Of a DNA stretch of 64,000 nt, positions 28,350 through 37,826 are shown piece after piece. The notes beneath the pieces are model-generated. The model did not search any database. It worked only from the letters and a program-made list of their open reading frames with translations, and was not told where the DNA came from. The position numbers were made by a program, and so were the translations under genes. This DNA is from Natronosalvus caseinilyticus (GTDB taxonomy: Archaea > Halobacteriota > Halobacteria > Halobacteriales > Natrialbaceae): positions 2,914,001 through 2,978,000 of the forward strand of contig NZ_CP071596.1 in the NCBI RefSeq assembly GCF_017357105.1, in the 5' to 3' direction. The stretch's first letter is position 1. The number at the start of each line of letters is the position of its first letter.

Positions 28350-28386
28350 GGCAGCGATTGGGCCGTTCGTCGGCGATTTTTCGCTG

Positions 28387-28439
28387 CTCGAGTTGATCGA
28401 CGACTCACCGCTCGAGTTGATCGACGACTCACCGCTCGA
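28387..28439 (+). repeat. Tandem repeat, 24-bp unit, 2.2 copies
   Basis: Unit beginning CTCGAGTTGATCGACGACTC, 28387-28410 and 28411-28434 identical, then a partial CTCGA. It lies between idsA and the lipoprotein gene and looks like a recent duplication. Confidence 0.9.
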
Positions 28440-28481
28440 AATGGAACGGAGGTTTTTGCCCGTGTTGTCGCTACGAAGAGT

Positions 28482-29144
28482 ATGGACAACTCGAACGGTT
28501 CGCTCTCTCGCCGCCGCCTGCTGGGCGGTATCGGGGCGGCGGGGCTGACTGGCCTCGCCGGCTGTCTCGGCTCGTTTCTCGGCAGCTCCGGCCGGAACTT
28601 CCGACCGACCGAACCATCCGATCCACCGCAGGGCACGCCGGAGGAATTCTACTACGTCCTCGAGAACGGCATCCAGGGTTACGACATCACCGTCGAAGCG
28701 CTCTACGAGAACGACGGCGACCTCATCCTCGAGTATCAGTCGACTGTCGGCGACGACCTCGAGCGGGGTTCGAACTCGTCGGACGGCGAATCTGCTACCG
28801 AGTCGGACAGCGACTCCGCCGACGAGTCTACCAACGAGTCAGATGACTCGCCGGCGACCGGCGTCGACCACGACCTCTACCAGGCCACCCTCGACGAGAT
28901 GGGCGTCATCGTCCAGGCGTACAACCAGACGGTCGTCGCGAACGGCGACAGCGACTATAGCATGCTCGTCGGCGACATCGTCAACCCGCTCGAGGGGCAG
29001 GCCTACGGCTGGGGCGTCAAGAACGAGTGGCTCGAGGCCCACAACGAGGGCGAGATGCAGCAGATGGCACTGTGGATGAACATTCAGCAGATGATCGTCT
29101 ACGAGGAGGACGTCGCCGAGGCGTCGAACGTCTCCGAGGACTAA
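28482..29144 (+). CDS. Haloarchaeal Tat lipoprotein of unknown function
   Basis: A 220-residue protein with Tat lipoprotein signal LSRRRLLGGIGAAGLTGLAGC. A short Pro/Gly linker is followed by a globular part starting EEFYYVLENGIQGYDITVEALY. A Ser/Glu/Asp low-complexity insert (about 93-125) splits this part, then LYQATLDEMGVIVQAYNQ resumes. No catalytic motif is seen. It resembles small haloarchaeal lipoproteins of unknown role. The insert looks like a surface loop and may vary between species. Confidence 0.75.
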   Translation: MDNSNGSLSRRRLLGGIGAAGLTGLAGCLGSFLGSSGRNFRPTEPSDPPQGTPEEFYYVLENGIQGYDITVEALYENDGDLILEYQSTVGDDLERGSNSSDGESATESDSDSADESTNESDDSPATGVDHDLYQATLDEMGVIVQAYNQTVVANGDSDYSMLVGDIVNPLEGQAYGWGVKNEWLEAHNEGEMQQMALWMNIQQMIVYEEDVAEASNVSED

Positions 29145-29149
29145 TCAGA

Positions 29150-29209
29150 GCGTTCGAGGGCCGGTCGGAACGCTCGAGGACCGGTCGGAACGCTCGAGGA
29201 CTGACCGGC
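29150..29209 (+). repeat. Tandem repeat, 20-bp unit, three imperfect copies
   Basis: Units GCGTTCGAGGGCCGGTCGGA, ACGCTCGAGGACCGGTCGGA and a diverged third (29190-29209), lying between the lipoprotein stop and gltX. The CTCGAGG core is shared. Confidence 0.85.
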
Positions 29210-29277
29210 GCGTTCGAGCACGGACTCGGGCGCACACCGCGGCTGTTTTGAACGCGCGGGCGAAACTGTTCGTCAAC

Positions 29278-31002
29278 ATGGACGAGGAGTTACGAGGCCG
29301 CGTCGAGCGCGAGGCCGAGAAACACGCACTGCTGAACGCGGTCAAACACGGGAGCGAGGCCAACGTCGGCGCCGTCATGGGGCCGCTGATGGGCGACAAC
29401 CCCGACTTCCGAGAGCACGCCGACGACGTCCCCGGCGTCGTCGGTGGCGTCGTGTCTCGAGTCAACGGCTTCGACCCCGACGAGCGCCGCGCCAGACTCG
29501 AGGAACTGGCACCCGAGGAGCTGGCCGAACTCGAGGCCGAGGACGAAGAGGACGACACGGTCCTCCCGGACCTCCCGAACGCCGACGAGTACGACGAGAT
29601 CCGGATGCGCTGCGCGCCGAATCCCAACGGCCCCTGGCACATCGGTCACGCGCGGATGCCCGCCGTCATCGGGACCTACAAGGAGCGCTACGACGGCTGG
29701 TTCTGCGTTCGATTCGACGACACCGACCCCGAGACGAAGCGGCCGAACCTCGAGGCCTACGACTGGATTCTCGAGGACATCGAGTATCTGGGGTTCGAGC
29801 CCGACGCGATCTACCGCGCGAGCGACCGGGTCGAGAGCTACTACGATCACGCTCGAGAGCTCATCGAGATGGGCGGGGCCTACACCTGCTCGTGTCCGGG
29901 CGACGAGTTTAGCGACCTGAAAAACGCCGGCGAGCCGTGTCCCCACCGCGACAAGGACCCGGAGACGGTCCTCGCGGAGTTCGAGGACATGGTCGCGGGC
30001 AAGTACGGAAGCGGCGAGATGGTTCTGCGAGTCAAGACGGACATCGAGCACAAGAACCCCGCCCTCCGCGACTGGGTCGCCTTCCGGATGGTCGACACGC
30101 CCCACCCACGCGAGCGGGCTGCCGACTATCGCTGCTGGCCGATGCTCGACTTCCAGTCCGGCGTCGACGATCACCGCATTGGCATTACCCACATCATCCG
30201 GGGTATCGACCTGCAGGACTCCGCGAAACGCCAGCGGTTCCTCTACGACTACTTCGACTGGACGTACCCGGAGGTCGTCCACTGGGGCCACGTGCAGGTC
30301 GACGCCTACGACGTGAAGATGAGCACCTCCCGCATCGGGGAGTTGATCGAGGCCGGCCACCTCGACGGCTGGGACGACCCGCGGGCGCCGACCATCCAGA
30401 GCCTCCGGCGCCGCGGGATCCGCGGCGAAGCGATCACCGACGCCATGATCCAGCTCGGCACCTCGACGAGCGACGTCGACCTCGCGATGAGTTCCATCTA
30501 CGCCGAAAACCGAAACCTGATCGACGAGGAGACCGACCGGCGGTTCTTCGTTCGCGAAGGCGCCGAAGTCGGGCTGGCCGGGAGTCCGCCCGACGAGGCG
30601 AACCCACCACTCCACCCGAACCACGAGGACCGCGGCGTGCGCCACATCCCCGTCGGTGACGCCGTCGTCCTCGAGCAAGACGACGTTCCCCAGCGAAAGG
30701 AGCGCATCTGGCTGAAGGGGCTCGGCTGTTTCCAGTACACCCGGGACGTCCTCCAGTACACGGGCGACTCCATCGACGTCGTTCGCGAGGGTGACGTCGA
30801 CGTGATCCACTGGGCGCCGGCGGCCGAGAGCGTCCCGCTCACGTTGCGAACGATGGACGGCGACGTCGAGGGGCGAGCCGAACCCGAGGTCGGGGACCTT
30901 TCTCCCGACGACGTCGTCCAGTTCGAGCGCGTGGGCTTCGCCCGGATCGACGAGGTCGACGAAGGCAGCGACGAGGTCGTCGCCTACTACGCGCACCCGT
31001 AA
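29278..31002 (+). CDS. gltX: Glutamyl-tRNA synthetase (archaeal, GlxRS type)
   Basis: A 574-residue class I synthetase. The N-terminal archaeal/eukaryal extension (about 1-95) precedes NGPWHIGHAR (HIGH motif near residue 118); the KMSKS-like motif is VKMSTSR. The anticodon-binding beta-barrels follow. It charges tRNA-Glu and, in archaea lacking GlnRS, also tRNA-Gln for later amidation. The ATG at 29278 is chosen over a TTG at 29248 because the N-terminus MDEELRGRVEREAEKHALL is the usual one. Confidence 0.95.
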   Translation: MDEELRGRVEREAEKHALLNAVKHGSEANVGAVMGPLMGDNPDFREHADDVPGVVGGVVSRVNGFDPDERRARLEELAPEELAELEAEDEEDDTVLPDLPNADEYDEIRMRCAPNPNGPWHIGHARMPAVIGTYKERYDGWFCVRFDDTDPETKRPNLEAYDWILEDIEYLGFEPDAIYRASDRVESYYDHARELIEMGGAYTCSCPGDEFSDLKNAGEPCPHRDKDPETVLAEFEDMVAGKYGSGEMVLRVKTDIEHKNPALRDWVAFRMVDTPHPRERAADYRCWPMLDFQSGVDDHRIGITHIIRGIDLQDSAKRQRFLYDYFDWTYPEVVHWGHVQVDAYDVKMSTSRIGELIEAGHLDGWDDPRAPTIQSLRRRGIRGEAITDAMIQLGTSTSDVDLAMSSIYAENRNLIDEETDRRFFVREGAEVGLAGSPPDEANPPLHPNHEDRGVRHIPVGDAVVLEQDDVPQRKERIWLKGLGCFQYTRDVLQYTGDSIDVVREGDVDVIHWAPAAESVPLTLRTMDGDVEGRAEPEVGDLSPDDVVQFERVGFARIDEVDEGSDEVVAYYAHP

Positions 31003-31006
31003 TCGG

Positions 31007-31066
31007 CGTCTCGAGCAGCCGCTTTCAGTCGAAGCTCGACGTCTCGAGCAGCCGCTTTCAGTCGAA
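31007..31066 (+). repeat. Tandem repeat, 33-bp period, two copies of a 27-bp identical core
   Basis: The core begins CGTCTCGAGCAGCCGCTTTC and occurs at 31007-31033 and 31040-31066. It lies in the convergent gap between gltX and the small zinc-protein gene, so it may affect termination. Confidence 0.9.
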
Positions 31067-31071
31067 ACACC

Positions 31072-31239
31072 TCACTCATCGAGCAGGTCCGCCCCGCTGT
31101 CCGGAAACGGGTCGGCGACGACGCCGTCCTGACGACCCAGGACGCGGGCGTGGGGCGCGCACACGACGCGGTTTTCGGCCCACGGGATGTGTAACTCTAC
31201 AGCGGCGTCCCGGTCGCAGCCGTCCTCGCTACAGCGCAT
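31072..31239 (-). CDS. Small 55-residue putative zinc-binding protein
   Basis: An ATG-started gene of 56 codons with MRCSEDGCDR at the start and VVCAPHARVLG in the middle. Cys3, Cys8, Cys27 and His30 form a plausible C-x4-C...C-x2-H zinc site. The acidic tail GADLLDE and codon use match the neighbours. It is convergent with gltX. The role is unknown; haloarchaea carry many such one-domain zinc proteins. Below usual ORF length cut-offs, so easily missed. Confidence 0.7.
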   Translation of the reverse strand: MRCSEDGCDRDAAVELHIPWAENRVVCAPHARVLGRQDGVVADPFPDSGADLLDE

Positions 31240-31308
31240 TATGCCGACTCTGGGCGATCCAGTGACACAATCGTTTCGGTGGTCAGCGATCCTGCACGTT
31301 CGGGGCGA

Positions 31309-31794
31309 TCAGAAGACGAACACGGCGAGGATGAACCCGACGAGAATCGCACTCGTCAACAGGACCTGGACCGCCGTCGACGCGAGCGTTCCAGCGGTGG
31401 CGTAGCCGGCCGCCCGAAGGCTGTCTTCGAGGTCGCGGTTCCCGACGAACTCGAGGGCGAACACGGTGCCGAAGAGGCCGACCAGGAAGCCGAGCGGCCC
31501 GGTCACGATCATCAGTGCGATGCCGACGGCAGCAGCGAGCGCGGTCGTTTGCCACGAGGCGCCGCCGGCGCGGGCAGCGATCGACCCGGCGAAGAACTCC
31601 GCGAACAGCGTTGCCAGGGCGAGGGCGGTCAACGCGACGAACGCGACGACGCCAGGTTCGCTGTACCCGCTGTGCCACCAGTAGAGAAAGAGTCCGGCCA
31701 GCGAGAGACCACCGCCGGGAACGAGCGGGACGACAGTGCCGGCGATACCGCCGATCAGAAGGACGACCGCGAGCACGGTGAGGGCGTCGACCAT
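31309..31794 (-). CDS. DUF456-family integral membrane protein
   Basis: A 161-residue protein almost wholly of hydrophobic helices: GTVVPLVPGGGLSLAGLFLYWW is the DUF456 start, and GPLGFLVGLFGTVFALEF the second glycine-rich hairpin. The ATG at 31794 gives the standard N-terminus; the longer frame to 31932 adds an Arg-rich non-membrane tail and would overlap the divergent CDGSH gene. Function unknown for the family. Confidence 0.85.
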   Translation of the reverse strand: MVDALTVLAVVLLIGGIAGTVVPLVPGGGLSLAGLFLYWWHSGYSEPGVVAFVALTALALATLFAEFFAGSIAARAGGASWQTTALAAAVGIALMIVTGPLGFLVGLFGTVFALEFVGNRDLEDSLRAAGYATAGTLASTAVQVLLTSAILVGFILAVFVF

Positions 31795-31925
31795 GGCACG
31801 ATTGTCGATCGGTAGGGAGAAAGGCGTGCTGCCTGCCGTGTTCCGATTTTCCCGATTTCGCGGCTCGAGCAATCGATCCGAACGACGTGGCCACCGTTTA
31901 GTACCGCGGAGCAGTCGCTCTCGAC

Positions 31926-32168
31926 ATGGCACGACTCGTCCGTCACGACGCGACCGGCCCGCGAAAACTCGAGGAAGACGACATCGATTCCGAGAAAGGG
32001 AACGTCGCGATCTGTCAGTGCGGTCTCGCGGAGACGTACCCGTTCTGTGACGGCACCCATCGAACGACGCGAGACGAACGAGCGGACGAACTCTACGTGT
32101 ACGAGACGGACGAGGACGACGATAGATCGCGGCGTGTCGTCGAGGACGTCGTTTGTAGTGACGAGTGA
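31926..32168 (+). CDS. CDGSH iron-sulfur domain protein
   Basis: An 80-residue protein with the [2Fe-2S] motif CQCGLAETYPFCDGTH (three Cys and one His ligands), residues about 30-45. The TATA-like TTTAGTA at 31897-31903 is about 27 bases before the ATG. CDGSH proteins are redox-active, labile Fe-S carriers; the partner is not visible here. The C-terminus is very acidic (TDEDDD). Confidence 0.9.
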   Translation: MARLVRHDATGPRKLEEDDIDSEKGNVAICQCGLAETYPFCDGTHRTTRDERADELYVYETDEDDDRSRRVVEDVVCSDE

Positions 32169-32172
32169 CGGT

Positions 32173-32221
32173 GGCCGGGTATCGTCGAGGAGATGGGTTC
32201 GGCCGGGTATCGTCGAGGAGA
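32173..32221 (+). repeat. Direct repeat, 21 bp, 28-bp spacing
   Basis: GGCCGGGTATCGTCGAGGAG followed by A occurs at 32173-32193 and 32201-32221, immediately after the CDGSH stop. Confidence 0.85.
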
Positions 32222-32349
32222 AGGGCCCACGACCGGCCGACGGTACACTCGCCAATCAGCGAGAGCGTCGACTGCTCGTTCGGCTCGGTCCAGTATTATA
32301 AGCCAGTCGTACCGAACGAAAGGATTTACAGACGGACGCGAATAGTTCA

Positions 32350-34710
32350 ATGGCAATGGATTCGAGTTCGGGTACAGATAGCGAACTCCGCACGAGGGTC
32401 CACCAGCAGGAAGTCGTCGCCGAATTCGGCCAGCGGGCGCTCGAGACCGACGACCTCGACGAGTTGCTACACGACGCCGCAGTCGCCGTCGCGGAGACGC
32501 TCGACGTCGAGTACTGTAAGGTGCTCGAACTGCTCCCCGGTGGTGACGAGGTCCTTCTTCGGCAGGGGGTCGGCTGGCAAGACGGACTCGTCGGAACGGC
32601 GACGGCGCCCACCGATCTGGACTCGCAGGCGGGCTATACGCTCCTCTCTGAGGAGCCCGTCGTCGTCGACGACCTGCGGACCGAAGACCGCTTCTCCGGG
32701 CCCGACCTGCTGGTCGACCACGACGTCGTCAGCGGAATTAGCGTCATCATCGGCTCGCTCGAGGACCCGTGGGGCGTCCTGGGTACGCACACGACGGACC
32801 GCCGGGCATTCACCGAGTACGACGTGAATTTCGTCCAGAGCATCGCGAACGTGCTCGCCGCCGCCATCGAAACCAGGCGGGCGAAACGATCCCTCGAGGC
32901 TGAAAAGGAGGTCAAAGAACAGATCGTCGAGACCAGCCCCGTCGGGATCGTGGTATTCGACGCGAAAGGCGACCTGCAGTTCGCGAACGAACACGCCGAG
33001 GACATCCTCGGACGAGACCGCAAAGAGATCCAGTCGGTCGCGTACGACGACCCGCGCTGGCGGCTGACCGACGCCGACGGAACTCCTCTCTCCGGAGACG
33101 AAACGCCGTTCATGCGGGTAATCGAAACCGGTGAGCCGATCTTCGACATGGAGGTTGGGCTGCGCCGTCCCGACGGCGAACGCATCTGGGTGACGGTGAA
33201 CGGCGCCCCGCTGGACGTGGATGGCGACGGCAGCGACGCGACCGGTGCCGTTCTCGCGCTTACCGACGTCACCGACCAGAAGCGCCTCGAGAGCGAATTC
33301 GAGGAGATGCTCGAACGAGTTACCGACGCGTTCTACGCCGTCGACGACGAATTCCGGTTCACACACGTCAACGAGCGCGCCGCGGAACTACTCCAGCGAC
33401 CGAGAGCGGAGTTACTCGGCGAGAACCTCTGGGAAATGTACCCCGAAGCGGCGGCGGTGGACGAGGTCTGGGACGCGTTTCACACGGCGCTGAACGACCA
33501 GGTACCGACCAGCTTCGACCTGTACTTCGACCCACTCGACTTCTGGGTGGAGGCGAGCCTCTACCCCTCCGAAACGGGCGTCTCCGTCTACTTTCGCGAC
33601 ATCACCGAGAGTAAACAGCACGAACTGGAACTCGAGCGGTACCGGGCGCTGACGGAGGCGGCCAACGATGTCATCGTGACGATCGACGCCGAGAGCACGA
33701 TCCGCTCGGTGAACCCCGCCGTCGAGGACGTCTTCGGCTACGAACCCGACGAACTGGTCGGTGAGTCGCTTACGACGCTCATGCGCGACGACCTCGCGGT
33801 TCGTCATCGGGCGGGGCTGCAGCGGTATCTCGAGACCGACGAGCGGACCCTCGACTGGGACTACGTCGAACTCGACGGTCAGCACGCCGACGGTTCGGTG
33901 GTGTCATTGTCGATCACGTTCAGCGAAATCGTCTACGAGAACGACCGCTACTTCACCGGCGTCATCCGGGACATCACGAACCGGAAAAAACGGGAACGAC
34001 AACTCGAGCGAGCGAACGAGCGGCTAACACGGTCGAACAAACGCCTCGAGCAGTTCGCCCACGCGGCCAGCCACGACCTGCAAGAGCCCCTGCGGATGGT
34101 CTCGAGTTACCTCCAGTTGATCGAACAGCGCTACGAAGACGACCTGGACGCCAACGGGATGGACTACCTCGAGTTCGCCGTCGATGGGGCCGACCGGATG
34201 CGGGCGATGATCGAGGGGCTGCTCGAGTACTCCCGTATCGAGACGGAAGGAAAGCCACTCGAGCCGACCGATCTCGACGCCGTCTTCGAGGACGTACTCG
34301 ACGACCTCGAGGTACAGATCGAACGGAGCGACGCCACCATCACGTCCGATTCGCTTCCCCAGGTCCGAGGAGACCGTACGCAACTCCGCCAGCTGTTCCA
34401 GAACCTCCTGGACAACGCGATGACCTACAGCGGCGACGAACCGCCACAGATACGCGTCGCAGCCGAACGAGACGGGGAGGAGTGGGTCGTGTCCGTGTGC
34501 GACGAGGGGATCGGACTGGACCCGTCACACGGCAGTCGAGTCTTCGAGGTCTTCCAGCGGCTCCACAGCCGCGAGGAGTACTCGGGGTCCGGTATCGGCC
34601 TGGCGCTCTGTAAGCGCATCGTCGAGCGTCACGGCGGCGACATCTGGGTCGATGCCGAACCCGGAGAAGGGGCGACGTTCTCGGTTACACTCCCGGCCCC
34701 TGAGACGTGA
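32350..34710 (+). CDS. Multi-sensor histidine kinase (GAF-PAS-PAS-PAS-HisKA-HATPase)
   Basis: A 786-residue soluble kinase with no membrane segment. An N-terminal GAF domain (about 20-180) is followed by three PAS domains (about 190-300, 305-430, 435-555), the last containing GYEPDELVGESL. Then come a short coiled coil, HisKA with the phospho-accepting His575 in AASHDLQEPL, and a HATPase domain with NLLDNAMTYSG, CDEGIGLDP and GSGIGLALCKRI. It senses cytoplasmic cues, perhaps redox or light through PAS cofactors. No response regulator is adjacent; the receiver at 43140-43598 is 8 kb away and lacks the acceptor Asp. Confidence 0.93.
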   Translation: MAMDSSSGTDSELRTRVHQQEVVAEFGQRALETDDLDELLHDAAVAVAETLDVEYCKVLELLPGGDEVLLRQGVGWQDGLVGTATAPTDLDSQAGYTLLSEEPVVVDDLRTEDRFSGPDLLVDHDVVSGISVIIGSLEDPWGVLGTHTTDRRAFTEYDVNFVQSIANVLAAAIETRRAKRSLEAEKEVKEQIVETSPVGIVVFDAKGDLQFANEHAEDILGRDRKEIQSVAYDDPRWRLTDADGTPLSGDETPFMRVIETGEPIFDMEVGLRRPDGERIWVTVNGAPLDVDGDGSDATGAVLALTDVTDQKRLESEFEEMLERVTDAFYAVDDEFRFTHVNERAAELLQRPRAELLGENLWEMYPEAAAVDEVWDAFHTALNDQVPTSFDLYFDPLDFWVEASLYPSETGVSVYFRDITESKQHELELERYRALTEAANDVIVTIDAESTIRSVNPAVEDVFGYEPDELVGESLTTLMRDDLAVRHRAGLQRYLETDERTLDWDYVELDGQHADGSVVSLSITFSEIVYENDRYFTGVIRDITNRKKRERQLERANERLTRSNKRLEQFAHAASHDLQEPLRMVSSYLQLIEQRYEDDLDANGMDYLEFAVDGADRMRAMIEGLLEYSRIETEGKPLEPTDLDAVFEDVLDDLEVQIERSDATITSDSLPQVRGDRTQLRQLFQNLLDNAMTYSGDEPPQIRVAAERDGEEWVVSVCDEGIGLDPSHGSRVFEVFQRLHSREEYSGSGIGLALCKRIVERHGGDIWVDAEPGEGATFSVTLPAPET

Positions 34711-34822
34711 GCGCCTTCTGCCGTACGCTGCGAGACGTCGGTACGGCCGATGGATGCACCGATTGTTGGTCAGTGACTGCTCGAGTCAACACGACTATAC
34801 CCTCGACGCCGAATGCACGTCC

Positions 34823-35572
34823 ATGTCCACGACTCGAGGCGCAATCGTCGTCGGCGCCTCATCCGGTATCGGAGAAGCACTTGCCCGCGAACTCGCCGCG
34901 GAAGGGTACGAACTCGGACTCGCGGCGAGGCGAACCGAACGGCTGTCGTCGATCGGCGAATCCCTGCCGACGAGTGCCTACGTCGCAACGATGGACGTCA
35001 CCGACGTCGAGGACGCCAGGGCCGGCTTCGACGAGTTGATCGAGGCCATGCCCCCGGTCGACCTCGTCGTCCTCAGTGCCGGCGTCGGCGGCCCCAACCG
35101 TGGCCTCGAGTGGGACCACGAACGGGAGACGATCGACGTCAACGTCCGCGGCTTCACCGCGCTGGCGTCGGCGGCGATGGATCACTTCGAGAATCGCCAG
35201 GCGTTCGAGAGCGAGCGCGACGGCCACCTCGTCGGCATCTCGTCGGTGGCCTCCCGGTTCGGAAACCCCAGTTCGCCCGCCTACAACGCTTCGAAGGCGT
35301 TCGTCTCGACGTACCTCGAGGGACTCCGATATCGGCAATCGAAGCGGGCGGCCGACGTGACGATCACGACCGTCGAACCCGGGTACGTCGACACCGACCT
35401 CATGCTCGCGGAGGACCCGTTCTGGGTCAGTTCGCCGGAGACCGCGGCCGCACAAATCGCTCGAGCGATTCGCCGAGAGCGTTCACACGTCTACGTCACC
35501 CAGCGCTGGCGGCTGGTCGCGTGGCTGTTCGAGGCGTTGCCCGAGCCGGTAGTTCGGCGAATAATGACCTGA
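34823..35572 (+). CDS. Short-chain dehydrogenase/reductase (SDR)
   Basis: A 249-residue Rossmann-fold oxidoreductase: cofactor loop GASSGIGEALA, LSAGVGG (NAG-like), catalytic Ser in GISSVAS, Tyr-Lys in YNASK, and PGYVDTDLM after the active site. The basic residues AARRTERL suggest NADP(H) preference. The frame extends upstream into the kinase gene, but the ATG at 34823 gives a standard N-terminus. Substrate unknown. Confidence 0.9.
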   Translation: MSTTRGAIVVGASSGIGEALARELAAEGYELGLAARRTERLSSIGESLPTSAYVATMDVTDVEDARAGFDELIEAMPPVDLVVLSAGVGGPNRGLEWDHERETIDVNVRGFTALASAAMDHFENRQAFESERDGHLVGISSVASRFGNPSSPAYNASKAFVSTYLEGLRYRQSKRAADVTITTVEPGYVDTDLMLAEDPFWVSSPETAAAQIARAIRRERSHVYVTQRWRLVAWLFEALPEPVVRRIMT

Positions 35573-35662
35573 ACCTGCGTCGAAGCGCGAGGCTACTTGC
35601 TCGAGAGCAACGTCGGTAACAGGTCACTCGAGACCGAAAACGAAATCAGAACCGGTCGCAAC

Positions 35663-36787
35663 TCACTCGAGACCGAGCACCGCGGGCCGCTCGAGTTCGA
35701 GGTCGTACTCGCCGACCGCCTCGACCTCGATGGTCGGCCAGTCGTCGTCGGTACTGGTTCCAGTTCCGGCATCGGTCAGCGTTTCGAAGCCGTCGTCCGA
35801 GACCAGGACGGTGTCCTCGCTCTTGGCACCCTGGACGGTCGGATTCCAGGCGAAGGCCATCGGCGCAATCACAGGCGCCTCGTGACCTAGGGTCGCGATC
35901 CACTCGCGTCCGGCGAAGCCGGCGGCACCACCCTGGTGGTGGCGTTCCCACTCGCCGGCGTGGCCGAGGGCGTCGTAGGCCGCCTGAATCTCGGCGAAGA
36001 CGTCACCGGCGGTGCCGCCCGCTGCGGCAGCGTCCTGGGTTGCGGCCAGGGCGGTCGTCTCGACGCGGGCGGCGTGACGGTGGCGTTCCTCGAGCCATTC
36101 CGGCGGGTCGAAGGCGACGGCGCGGGTGCAACTGGCGTGCAGGCCGTGGCGCTGGGTGGTCACCGAGACGAGGGCGTAGTCGCCGAACTCGACGGATTTG
36201 GGAGTGTAGTGGCGGTACTTTTGTGCGCGTTCGGACCCGCCCACGAGGACGACGGGTGCTTCGATATTGCGGGCGGCGAGCGAGACGGTGAGCGCCGCGG
36301 TGACCTCGTCTTCCGTATCGCCGGGCTGGAGCTCCCGGCAGACGGCCTCGACCGCCGCCGCCGTCTCCCGGCCGAGGTCGCGGTAGCGCTCGCGGTCGGT
36401 CGCCGTCAGGGGCTGGCGAACCGTCGCGGGGTCAAGGCGCTCGAGGCCGGGGACGTCGACGTCTACGGCCGCAGGTTCCTCGACGCGGTCGGCGAGAGCC
36501 TCCACGAGCGAGCGTTCGTACCAGGGGAACGCTTCGCGGGTCACCGATACACCTGTGGCCTCGAGGTCGGGCAGTTCCTCCTCGTAGAGACGGTCGATCT
36601 CGATGGTGTTCGCGAGAAGCGTCACCTCGTCGCCGTCGTAGCCGAGGGCCCCGACGCCGACGTCACCCTCGCGGTCGACGACCGAGCTGCCGCCGCTCAA
36701 CCACGCGAACGAGTTCGGGTGGGCGAACCAGACCGACGCCAGGTCCTTCGCCTCGAGGGTGGCGTCCAGTCGTTCGAGTTTTTCCAT
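35663..36787 (-). CDS. M24 (pita-bread fold) protein lacking most metal ligands, creatinase-like
   Basis: A 374-residue protein with a creatinase/prolidase N-terminal domain (about 1-125) and the pita-bread domain (about 130-360). Where metallo-M24 enzymes have Asp, Asp, His, Glu, Glu, this protein shows Ser208 (YALVSV), Ser219 (HASCTR), His283/284, Asn315 (FAWNPT) and Glu324 (KSEDTVLV). So only the His and last Glu stay. Creatinase is a known metal-free member that uses His and Glu. It may hydrolyse a C-N bond without metal or be non-enzymatic. It is annotated in relatives simply as M24 peptidase. Confidence 0.8.
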   Translation of the reverse strand: MEKLERLDATLEAKDLASVWFAHPNSFAWLSGGSSVVDREGDVGVGALGYDGDEVTLLANTIEIDRLYEEELPDLEATGVSVTREAFPWYERSLVEALADRVEEPAAVDVDVPGLERLDPATVRQPLTATDRERYRDLGRETAAAVEAVCRELQPGDTEDEVTAALTVSLAARNIEAPVVLVGGSERAQKYRHYTPKSVEFGDYALVSVTTQRHGLHASCTRAVAFDPPEWLEERHRHAARVETTALAATQDAAAAGGTAGDVFAEIQAAYDALGHAGEWERHHQGGAAGFAGREWIATLGHEAPVIAPMAFAWNPTVQGAKSEDTVLVSDDGFETLTDAGTGTSTDDDWPTIEVEAVGEYDLELERPAVLGLE

Positions 36788-36941
36788 GCCGGTGGGTCGG
36801 GTGGCGGGTTCTTGAATCCGACGAAGGGCGCGTCTCGATGTCGCTGGCGCTTCGTGTCGACGGTGTTCAGCCCGGTTCCCACGCGGTGGGACGAACGCGG
36901 ACGATTCAAATACGGGCGCACCTAACCCCCGCTGAAAGACC

Positions 36942-37826
36942 GTGTCGTACGATACTCACACGTCCGATTCCTCGCGATTACCGATCGACATCGGTCGACG
37001 GGGATTCTCCGCTCTGCTCACCGTGACGGTCGCGCTCGTGGCGGGAACGATCGTTCTCGGCGTCGCCACGCGAACGACCGGTTCCGGACTGGCCTGTGAC
37101 GCCAACTGGCCGGTCTGTGACGGCGGCTTCCTGAACCTGCTCCCGCAGGGACGGCCGAGTTTCTGGGAGTGGTTCCACCGCCTCGTTGCGATGTTCGCCG
37201 GGTTCACCATCGTTGCCTCCGCGCTCGTCGGGTACTTCGACGAGGCCGTCGATCGACGGATCACGGGTCTCGTCGTCGCCGGCGCCCTGTTGACGCCGAT
37301 CCAGGTGTTGCTCGGTCGAGAAACCGTCCTCACCTACGAGTACGAGATTCTCAATCTCCACTTCTGGACGGCCATCGTAATCTTCGTCTGCTTCGTCCTC
37401 GCGCTCGTCATCGCCCTGCACCGCCGGCTTACGGGCCGGCACCTCGTCGCCGCGCTCGTCGTCGCGGCCCTCACGGTCCCGGCCCAGGTAATCCTGAGCC
37501 CGCTGTTCATTTCGCAGAACACGCCCACGACCCTGACGATCCAGATGGTGTTGCTCCTGACGCTCGTCGGCGCCGTCGTGCTGGCGACGGTCGTCGGCCG
37601 CGCCGTTCTCGAGGGACGGCTCCCTCGCGTGGCGATCGGTTCCGGCGTCGTGCTGACCGCGGTGACGCTGTTCCTCAGCCGCGAGTCCGTGATGACCGTC
37701 TCGCCGGCGCTCGACCTGCTTTACGTGCTCGCCGCGGGCGCCTTGATCGTGACGCTCCTCGCCGGAGCCTGGGCGAGTCGAGCGGACCTGCGGGGCGAAC
37801 GGTCCGGTGCGCCGCACTCGAGTTGA
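36942..37826 (+). CDS. ctaA: Heme A synthase (COX15/CtaA family)
   Basis: A 294-residue protein with eight membrane segments and GTG start. TRTTGSGLACDANWPVCDG is the typical first loop, with the paired Cys. Conserved His ligands are in WFHRLVAMFAG, NLHFWTA and others in the second half. It oxidises heme O to heme A for aa3-type oxidases in the membrane. No ctaB or oxidase genes are in view. An AT-rich ATTCAAATAC lies about 38 bases upstream. Confidence 0.9.
   Translation: MSYDTHTSDSSRLPIDIGRRGFSALLTVTVALVAGTIVLGVATRTTGSGLACDANWPVCDGGFLNLLPQGRPSFWEWFHRLVAMFAGFTIVASALVGYFDEAVDRRITGLVVAGALLTPIQVLLGRETVLTYEYEILNLHFWTAIVIFVCFVLALVIALHRRLTGRHLVAALVVAALTVPAQVILSPLFISQNTPTTLTIQMVLLLTLVGAVVLATVVGRAVLEGRLPRVAIGSGVVLTAVTLFLSRESVMTVSPALDLLYVLAAGALIVTLLAGAWASRADLRGERSGAPHSS

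Noticed and set aside
28387-31066. The short tandem repeats as a CRISPR array
   Set aside because: Units are directly joined or nearly so, with no unique spacers and no cas genes.
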